This document shows positions 55,797-64,000 of a stretch of DNA of 64,000 bases, piece by piece. Origin of the DNA: Saccharum officinarum (lineage: Eukaryota > Streptophyta > Magnoliopsida > Poales > Poaceae); NCBI GenBank assembly GCA_020631735.1, contig CM036215.1, forward strand, positions 10,690,346 to 10,754,345, read 5' to 3'. Below the pieces are notes generated by a model. The model was given only the letters and a program-made list of their open reading frames with translations. It made no database searches and was not told where the DNA came from. Position 1 is the stretch's first letter, and each line of letters starts with the position of its first letter. A program made the position numbers and the translations under genes.

Positions 55797-58700
55797 TGTA
55801 ACACCCCTGGTGTTACTATACTAAATAAAATCTGATTAAGTAATGATCATGCATTATCATTATACATCAAGACATAAGATGCATTTCATGTTGCATAAGC
55901 AACGTTTCATATACATGTTTTACATGTTTCAATAGTAATCTGATATGTTATTTTTATTAGTATGATTAATATGTTAATAATGTCATGTTGCTTATCACAT
56001 GAAATAATGTTTTATTAGGGATAAATAATTAATCATGTTTTAGTTAAAAAGAATAATCAATTGAATTAAAAACCCTGATTTTCGAAAAAACCCCGTTTTA
56101 CCCCTTTTTGAAATAATTTAAAATCTAAGCAAAAATTGGGAAAAAGCTTAAAACCAAGTTTGTAGATATTTTATAGGGCTACAACTTTGGTGTTTTGAGT
56201 TTTCAAAGTTTTAGTGAAAATGTGGAGCAATTTTGAAAAGAAGCAAATTCCAAAATTGACCCCTTTTCATCCCAAACTCAAATTTCAAAATAGCGGCATA
56301 ATTTGAAAATAGTTTGAATAGCAAAGTTGTAGGTCTTGGCTAGTTGTACAACTTTGGTGTTTGGAGTTTTTGAAGTTTCAATATAAAATTCAAAGTAATT
56401 TCTAAATTACCAATTTTTAGAAAAGTGTCCCCTTTTGATTTTAAATTCAAATTTTAAAATCCAGTTCGAATTTGAAAAAGTTTTCAACATGAAACTTGTA
56501 GAGCTTGAAATTCTGAAGATTTCATATCTTGGGATTTTTTCAAGTCACTACATGATTTTGGGAGTAATTTCAAATTTACAATTAGGGCTTTGTAGTTTGG
56601 AGGGGGAGTGCTACAGTGTTGGGCGAATCAGGGCTCGGCAGCGAGCGGCATGGGCGCCGGTGAGCCGCCGACGTCGAGCTGGCCAGTTCCACGACCTTCT
56701 AGTGAGCCACCGCGATCATCTGCAGCGTCTCGCGCTCTTCTGTCTCCTCTCTACCTTCTTAGCCTCTATAAAGCCACCACCGCTGCCACCGTCGGCGTTC
56801 TTCTTCTCCATTTCCGCTACCACCGTCACCACTTTGCCGGCCAAATTCGTCCTCTCTGCTCTACCTTAGCCCTCTCCATCTCGCCGTCAGCTCCGCCATC
56901 ATCTCGCGAGTCATTTGCGCCTCCCAGCGCAGTCGCTACCGCTCGGGATCACGTGTGCGCCATCGTCTTCAACCTCGGTTCACCGCCATCCGGGGTGAGC
57001 TCCGCCACCATGGGCAGCTCGGTACAGTCCGAGTTGACATTTTTTATCTCGCGTTCCCGCATCGTGTTTACTTGTGCTTGCTCATACGCTTGCCATCTTG
57101 TCCAGCGCACGGGGAGACACGCCGGGACGTCGAAGTTCTCACCCGAGCGGCAGTCGCCATAGCCGTAGGCATCGTGCCGCCTCCCGTGGCCAACCATCCT
57201 CACCGCTTCTCCGCGTCTACCAGCTGCACAGTTAAGCTCATGGTGAGCCACTGGTGCTTCCCATGCTCTCAATTTTGTTGATTATGGTCTATAACGTCGG
57301 GGCGCCGGGCACCGCGGCCACCGTGCCGCCATGGTCGGGTGCAACTTCTTCCATGGCATCTACGAGAAGATAGTGTATTCGTGGGAGTGCGGTAGATGGT
57401 GTAGATCGTGATGCTCATGGTAGCTTAGTCAGGGCTTCATTGTCGGGGTCGCGGCCATCGGCCGGCCGTTGTGCCGCCATGGCCGGACGCGGGAGAGAAC
57501 AGAGGGGGAGAGGGAACGGAGGAAGAGGAAGGCGAGAGCGAGCGGGCCGCGCGGATGGGCTGCACGCGTCTGCTGGGCCGCGCGAGCACGCGATGCGGGT
57601 GAGCACAGGCGCGGGCGCGAGAGCGCGGGTGGGCCGCGCGTTGGCTGGGCCAAGCTGAGGGAGCCAGAGGAGAAGCGGCCCAAGGTGAATTTTTTGTTTT
57701 TTTTTTCTAAAATGTGAATAGTATTAGTTTTTGTTTATTTCACTAGAATTTTTTGTAGAGCTCCAAAAATAATGAAAATTTTTGTGTAAGTTTTTAAAGG
57801 TGTAAACTAATTAGGAAAAATGTTAAATGCCAATTTTGATTACTTTTTGTAAGTTATTTAATTATCTCAATTAAATGTTAAATGCAACTTCTAGGAATTT
57901 TAATAATTAAATTATTAATCCAAAAATCCTGAAATTTGTTTTGACACTGTTTTAGATCATGATTAATCTATAAAAAAGTTTAAGCACAATTAGATGAAGT
58001 TTGATTTATTATTAATTATGCCCTAATTAATTAAGTATTTAAATAAATGTTAAATTCTTAACTTTAAGTGTTGTGTGCCCTTTTGATTGAGTGATGACCT
58101 TGGCCCTTGGGTCACTAATTCTTGGTGATCCTTGGCACCTTAATTACTTGGTTGAGCTCGTTAGTAGCGTGTTCTTTAAGAAGCGTTAGGGTTATTCAAA
58201 TAATCGTTGTTAGTTAGTAGGTTTTGTTGTTTTACGACTGTACCGCGAAGGAAAGTTGTATTCGAGTCATTAACCGTGGCATGTCACCATCAAGCATCAT
58301 GTTTATCATCGCGTCATGTTGAAACATGTTATATGCTCGTGTAGTTCCCGCGTTCGAAGAAGTCGATGTCGTTGAGCAAGTCTCCGGAGAAGAGCAATTG
58401 CCGGTGGGTTTTGGATCAGACGTCAAAGTTGGGGAGCCCGAGTTAGTCGTCTCGTCAGAGCAAGGCAAGCCCCGGTACATTTAAACCTTCCTTGAGTTTT
58501 ATAAATTGTTATCACTGGTACTATGGTTTACTGCATTAAGTAATTATGAGTTGAGTGATAACCCAATTGCTGCATTATCATCCTTAATTATTGTGATATC
58601 ACCCTTGGTACCTATTTTATTGAAAATGCGTAGTATGCTTAGCTATGCTTAATGAGTTAGGCTTTTAAATGAAATGTTTATATGGCCATGATGGCATACT

Positions 58701-59849
58701 TGAGGAATAATGGAATATAAGAATGAACTTGAAGATCGGGCGGGTGGTTTGACCACTGCTAACTTGCATTGAGAAAGGAGTCTCAATGTAGTGTTTCCGC
58801 CTTGTCAGTTAAGGACCGTTCGTTGTAAGCCCACTTGTGTTTCGAGACTTTGCAACTAGCCTCATACCTTGGGTAAGCCCAAGATGTTAGTGATTCAATT
58901 TTGAGAACGTCTAACCTCGCACTGGAAGTGGAGAGATGGCGGGAGTAGCGTGTACCCTCGGGGCTAGAATTGGGCCGGGTTCGAGGAGTATTGTACTCTC
59001 GGGTGGCGATAGACACGTTCTGGTCTTGGGAGATCTAAATGAGGGTTGGCATATGCAAGATTTGGTTCTATATATGTCGTGAGGTTAGAGATCCCCAGCT
59101 GGGTATAATCGATTCGAATTATCGTTGCTCCTCGGTTATGGAGACTCGATCACCTGTCCTGCATCGTAGTATAAGAAATGGAAATGTTGAAAGAATCAGA
59201 AAGAATTTGATGAGAATTACTTTGATCTAGATTAGGATCACTTAGAATTGGTTAATGAACCATCAATGATAAAAATAAAATGTTGAAAGTAAGGACTTAT
59301 TCTAGTAAGCTTTTCTGTAAAATAAATTTTGATTCTTGAATACCCGTACCTTGATTCCCTAAAGCAAGCATGCCCTTGAAATCTTTTCCTTAGTCGGGTA
59401 AGTCTTGTTGAGTACCCTCAAGTACTCAGGGTTTGTTAACCCCTGTTGCAGATACTGACTGGTGCTGTTAACCGGGGTCATGTCGGTGGGTTCGATATGA
59501 TCTGGTCGACCTCTCCTAACTTAGATGCTCTGCCTAAGTTGTCTCCTGTAGTTCTACTCGACTTCCGCAATACAAGTTAAGTTTGTAAAAAGTTAACTTA
59601 ATCATGATTTATAAATTCATTATTGTTATTCTTCCGCACTCTAATGTAAAGTTTTGTAACAAATATTATAATGTTTTAGTTACTCCTTTGTTGATCCTGT
59701 TATGAGTTGTCAAATGTAGTTGAATCGAGGTCCTGTGAGGGCACCCGACAGATCTTCTTAGGTTATCTGGTGTACATGCATAGCTGTCAGAGGTCTTAGG
59801 GACAATGACAGGTACATGTGGGCCATATAATTTAGGAGGTTCTGTTACA
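55797..59849 (+). mobile_element. Solo LTR, 4.05 kb, Tekay-like Gypsy
   Basis: Begins TGTAACACCCCTGGTGTTAC and ends GGTTCTGTTACA, flanked by ttagt (55792-55796 and 59850-59854). A TATA box (ctataaa) lies at about 56765-56771, and a gttgagtaccctcaagtactc segment near 59407 is typical of the downstream part of chromovirus (Tekay/Del) LTRs. The interior includes GC-rich stretches (56600-57650) with spurious frames. There is no gag-pol, so it is a recombination-derived solo LTR. Confidence 0.85.
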
Positions 59850-59854
59850 TTAGT

Positions 59855-60800
59855 CCCCTTGCTGAAGGCGTCCCTGGAGCGCTCAAGCTGCCCTATCCCA
59901 AAAGCTCCGGCTCCGCTGCTCAACTCCGACTTCGACTCGTCGTCTGCAGGTCTCGGGGCGAAAGCCCCGGTTATCGATGATGGCATCCGGGGATGCCATT
60001 CCCCTTCTTGAAGGCATCGACACAAGCACGCCTGCCCCGCCGAGCCCGACACGACCTTGTGCTCTCTCCCACCTTTTGTGCCTCCTTGATCCTTGCTCCC
60101 CTCTTGGGCGAGACTGGCCCCTGGCTGTCAGGCGTTGCTGATGTTTCGATGAGTGTCCTCCTCTGGCGTCTCTGCTCTGTCGACGCTCTCTTTGATGGTG
60201 CCAAAAAATCTAATGCCGAGTGGTGTTTTCACCGCTGCCGCCATTCCCCTCCATGGTTTCCTCCCCATGGACGACGTTGAATGGTGGTACGTGGCCCCGG
60301 ATGTGCTGTAGGTGTCACCATCAGCCTCATGGGAGATCGCTGTGTCCGGTGATCTTGGGCTTGCGTGTTTGTCACCACTCTTAGTCCTCATTCCACTGGT
60401 TGGTCCTCAGATGGAGGACGGCAGTGGAGCGACGTAGCTACGAGGAGTGATGCAGGGCACAATGGCCACGGCGAAACTGGCGAGTATGCTGTTCGGCGGT
60501 GGCGTAAGTCGACAATCGGCTGGCGCCTTTCGGCTTGCGTCCAGGCTTACCCTTAAGTCCTCTTGTTAGTTTTCTTGTTGTTTCTGTTAAGTGTTGTTGT
60601 TGGTGTTAGTGTTGGTGGTGTTGGTATTGCTGTTGTAATCTCTCTCCCCCCCTCCCTCACTTGTCGTACTTTTGTGACCTCCAAGGTCGTCTCTGTATTA
60701 TGTGCTTTGCACCCTTTCACCTCCCGGCTTGACCGGTATCCGTGGAATGAAAATTCAGATGAGAAGATCTTATCCCCCGGTGACCTTAAAAAAAATAAAA
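59855..60800. mobile_element. GC-rich element, right part after the solo LTR
   Basis: Continuation of the block at 54700-55791. It has open frames on both strands (plus 59805-60280, minus 59666-60391) without domains, a ttgttgttggtgttagtg-type repeat near 60590-60620, and an A-rich end gaccttaaaaaaaataaaac at about 60781-60800. The A-rich end hints at a retroposon. Confidence 0.3.
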
Positions 60801-61270
60801 CCAGAATGTTTGTTCAGTCAACTGAATGAATATATAAGTATCTTAATGGATCGAAATGTTTTGCCCTAGACATAGGACTTATAGTGGGTATTGAAACTCC
60901 CTTTAAAGATTTAAATTTTCATATGGTATTTACTAAAAGGCGTAGTTCTCAAAGGATAAGAGCGACTTCTCTGTCCCTCTCGTACATTTTGTTGGATTTT
61001 TTTGTCACGTGCTGTTACTTTCTCATTAATTATTACAGAAGATGCCTTTCGGTTTTATCTGAATTTGGGAATTAAAAACGAGTTTCACTGAAAAAAAGGA
61101 GGGTTGCACGGTCTCATACTGTCATACATCACAAACCCATCTTGTGCTGTTGTGCATTATCGCAGTCCAGACATAAGCCTGTAGAGAGAGACTCATTTCC
61201 TCCCAGGTGGCACGCACGCTGAGGAGACGTGCATGAGACTGAGATCATCTACGATCCTCTAGCCCCCAAC
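60801..61270. other. Intergenic, nothing recognised
   Basis: Short open frames only, no element ends. Confidence 0.4.
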
Positions 61271-61580
61271 TTTTTTTTTCGAATTACACGAGCACAGACC
61301 CAGATGTTGAACACACACGTACACTCACCCCTATGAATATACGTACGTAAACCCTACTCCTATGAGCACCTCCGAAAGACTGTGCCGGCATATCTCGAGA
61401 TTGACGAAGTCACCACAGGCGCCTCGCTGTCGACGGGAACGTCGCCTACCACCGAAAGTACGACGCCGTTAAATCCTGGAATAAATACAGGAAAATGCGA
61501 GCACCCGTGTCAAGTCGAGGACTTGAACCCGAGTGGGCAGGTTCCACCACAAGGAACCTAGCCAACTAAGCTAGGCTCAG
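61271..61580 (-). mobile_element. tRNA-derived SINE, 310 bp
   Basis: Read on the minus strand it starts CTGAGCCTAGCTTAGTTGG, containing a Pol III A box, and has the B box GGGTTCAAGTCC at 61519-61530. It ends in poly(A), seen here as the T run 61271-61279. The A/B-box spacing is tRNA-like. Both boxes look intact, so it could be transcribed. No clear TSD was found. Confidence 0.85.
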
Positions 61581-61927
61581 AATGAGAGAAGGAAAACGAA
61601 AGGGTTAAAGCTTGGCGCTCTCTTTCCTTTCCTCGAAGCCTGGCGAAATGTATAAACTGTAGCTCCTATTTGGAACATGGGAATTTTTTTTTCTGTTTAT
61701 GTGTTTTATCTATGAAAATAAACAGATTCATGTAAAATTTCCGTGCAATTCTTATGAAATTCCTGCGTTCCAAACATGTCCTCTTATTTATTGCACTCAA
61801 TCTTTTGCTTCACTTGTGAAACTACTACCACTCACATAAAGTTGGACCAAATTTATAAATTACTAGTTTATAATATTAAGCAGGTACACTAATAAAATAT
61901 ATTCAATGAAGATATTGATGATATTTA

Positions 61928-62158
61928 GGACCTGTTTGGTTTCCAGGAGTTAAAGTTTAACTCCAATCACATCAATGTTCCCTCGAATGCATGGAGTACT
62001 AAATGTAGACTAATTGCATGCATGTCGGCACATATTAGAAGTAATTTACGAGACGAATCTATTAAGCCTAATTAGTCTAAGATCGGAAACTTTTTGTCAA
62101 ATAAGACGAAAGTACTACAGTGTTTGTTAAACTTTAACTCCTCAAACCAAACATCCCC
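61928..62158. mobile_element. MITE, same family as 38476-38705
   Basis: Ends ggacctgtttggtttcc and ctcaaaccaaacatcccc, with internal ttgcatgcatgtcggcaca, a string also present in the copy at 38476-38705. It is a closely related subfamily. Confidence 0.75.
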
Positions 62159-62422
62159 TTATTTGGTATGCTAGATATTGAATTTTTTATATAAATTTGA
62201 TCAAACTCGTTTAGTATAGTATATTTAAACTGACCTTTTTTTTTTGGATGGAGGGACGAGTACCAAATATCGATCAGGCGTAAAGCATTGCTTTTGCATC
62301 GTGTCGTTTTCCTCTTTGGGTTGATCGTAGCCACTAGCCAGCTAGGCGCCATACAGGTGGCCGTGCATGCATGCATGGTCCTTGCTAAGCAGTTGACACG
62401 GTCCAGCGAACGGGTGTCTAGG

Positions 62423-62578
62423 ACTGGTTAGGCCTTAGGCGACTCTAATAGCATTATTCACGTTCTTGGTTTCACTCCCCGTGGAAACGAAGGCTGTGTC
62501 TGGACAGACTGGTTAGGTGACTCTAGTAGCGTTTTTTCGGTTCTTAATTGGTTTGACTTCGTGTGGAAACGAAGGATA
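62423..62578. repeat. Diverged tandem duplication, ~85 bp
   Basis: actggttagg...gtggaaacgaagg at about 62423-62493 recurs at about 62508-62578 with several differences. No coding role is evident. Confidence 0.55.
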
Positions 62579-62639
62579 GGTTTAAAGTAAAAAAATTCCT
62601 TCGTTTGACCCACATCAAAGCACAGTTTGACGCTGAATT

Positions 62640-63480
62640 GAGATCCGGATCACACACTAGCAAGGGCTAGCATACCCTAGATTGCAATCAACTTATCACA
62701 CGCAACGAACAACTCTGGATCGATGAAATTGATCTAGAGAGCGATTAGGCCAATCTAGAGCCCGTTCTTTGCCGTAAAAGCCTCCATCGGGGAGATGCAC
62801 GCCTAGAGTTGCTCTAGGGTCGGCAAAGCCACCTAGAACACCGATGAATCTTGCGGAGATATGCAACGAGCAATATGAGATTTGGAAAAAAAAGGGCAAA
62901 ACTTGGGTAATAGATGCAAAAAAGACAATCAAGTGTTGGATCTTCAATCGTCTGTGATGCTCTGATATATATAGATGGGGTGGCCTTATCCTAATAGAAA
63001 ACGAGTCCAAATCATAATCTCCAAGTTTCCTATGTGAAAACACGTCCAAAAACCGATTCGGAAAGTGATCGGTTTGGACTCCGTCAAGAAAATTGGTCTG
63101 GCCATGTCCCAAACTGGCCAGGCCGGTTTTGTCAGGCTCGAGCTATATAGCCGGCCAACAAAGCAGCCTGGCCGGGTCCCAAATCAGCCAGGCCGGTTTG
63201 GCAACGGGTATTTCAGGGGGACCGACCTAGCCGGGTCCCAAACCGACCAGGCCGGTTTCGTCACAGGCCGGTCAGGTAGCCATAGTGGCGCGCAGGGGGA
63301 GCCCACCTGTCCGGATTCGTGATGGCTAGGCTGGTTTGGCGGAGCCGAGTGCTGTTCTTTCATCCTTTTGCTTCCAAACTTCGGCGCGAGATTCCAAATA
63401 TTTTCCATGACTATTTCATCATTAGGAACATAGTCCAATTTCAACACACAGGTCCAAGGATCGGTCCATGATCTCACATG
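62640..63480 (-). mobile_element. LTR fragment with GGCCAGGCCGG motif cluster
   Basis: On the minus strand a TATA segment (complement of gatatatatagatgg, about 62963-62977) has a cluster of ccaggccggttt and ctggccgggtccc motifs on its upstream side (63100-63270). The layout parallels the fragment at 32480-33200. Ends and TSD are not resolved. Confidence 0.45.
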
Positions 63481-63545
63481 GGCAACAATGCTGCTGTGTG
63501 TATGGTTGGGCAGGGTTCGGAGATTCCTTTGATTTGCGTGAGAGA

Positions 63546-63765
63546 TGGTTACCTTTTATGTTAAACCGAATACCCCGGGACCGTCTTACTCCCGCGGGAC
63601 GAGTTTTTCCTTTTTTGCTAAGCTTTGTTGACATGCATGCATCTTACTCGCATACATCCTGGATCGTTACCTTCAATCGAATGTCCGTGAGCTGTCTTAC
63701 CCTCCGTGAATCAAGTTTCTTTTTTCTAAGTTTGTAGTTGACATGCATGCATGTTAGCTTTGCAT
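63546..63765. repeat. Diverged ~125-bp tandem duplication
   Basis: gttacctt...tgacatgcatgcat at about 63548-63641 is repeated, with many differences, at about 63667-63752. Both copies end in the palindrome-like atgcatgcat. No gene is seen from here to the window end. Confidence 0.55.
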
Positions 63766-64000
63766 GCACCCTCGGTCTAAAATGTAATTTTGGTTTTAGA
63801 ACTACGTTGGTGAAATATATAATATTTATAAATAAGTTTACAATGAACATACTTAACATTATTCAGTGTTATGATATTATTCGGTCAAATTTAAGATTGA
63901 CTAACTTAAAAAAGATTAGAATTGTATTTTCTTTAGGCAAAGGGAGCCTAGGTTACCAGTCATAGATGGCTTAGCTTTCACATGAATATATTATACATGT

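Noticed and set aside
57415..57717. Several short GC-rich frames
   Set aside because: They lie inside the 4.05-kb solo LTR and are open on both strands because of base composition.
61271..61580. tRNA gene
   Set aside because: A and B boxes are present, but there is no cloverleaf acceptor stem and the unit ends in poly(A). It is a SINE.

Overview
This is a nuclear segment from a grass, most likely one of the Andropogoneae (the sorghum, sugarcane, Miscanthus and maize group). The evidence is GC-rich first exons next to AT-rich introns and intergenic DNA, dense small DNA transposons, solo LTRs and plant-specific gene structures. It is a draft assembly: a run of exactly 100 N lies at 19085-19184. 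The genus cannot be fixed from sequence alone.

Four genes can be reconstructed exon by exon. (1) An HVA22/TB2/DP1-family ER membrane-shaping protein, plus strand, 9912-16397, 6 exons, 205 aa. (2) A small minus-strand protein with a cathepsin-propeptide (I29-like) domain but no protease domain, 30867-31977, 2 exons, 205 aa. (3) N-acetylglucosaminyltransferase I (GnTI), plus strand, 39179-43730, 17 coding exons, 442 aa. (4) An E2F cell-cycle transcription factor, minus strand, 45491-49560, 14 coding exons, 446 aa. GnTI and E2F are convergent neighbours. A fifth locus on the minus strand at 17988-18537 looks like a real small gene, but its reading frame is broken at two or three places.

The rest is mostly layered mobile DNA. 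From 1 to 8.6 kb there is a nest: a Tourist-like MITE holds both a hAT-like element and a solo LTR, another MITE is split by a 715-bp foldback element, and a TIR element carries GC-rich tandem repeats. From 20.9 to 23.9 kb a solo LTR sits inside an older LTR of the same family in the opposite orientation. From 24 to 30.6 kb there are gene remnants, a poly(A) retroposon with target duplications, and three adjoining MITEs. From 32 to 38.7 kb there are LTR pieces, decayed L1-type LINE reverse transcriptase and a short-motif array. From 49.8 to 64 kb there are MITEs, a LINE fragment, a 4.05-kb solo LTR with an intact target duplication, a tRNA-type SINE and more LTR fragments.

The observations most worth following are these. 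GnTI contains a textbook AT-AC minor-spliceosome (U12) intron, and the adjacent E2F gene contains a GT-AG U12 intron. Five microscopic poly(T) insertions of 13-16 nt are each flanked by 14-20 bp direct repeats, so they look like aborted retroposition events. LTR families carry arrays of GC-rich palindromic motifs just upstream of their TATA boxes. No protein-coding system wholly unlike known families was found.
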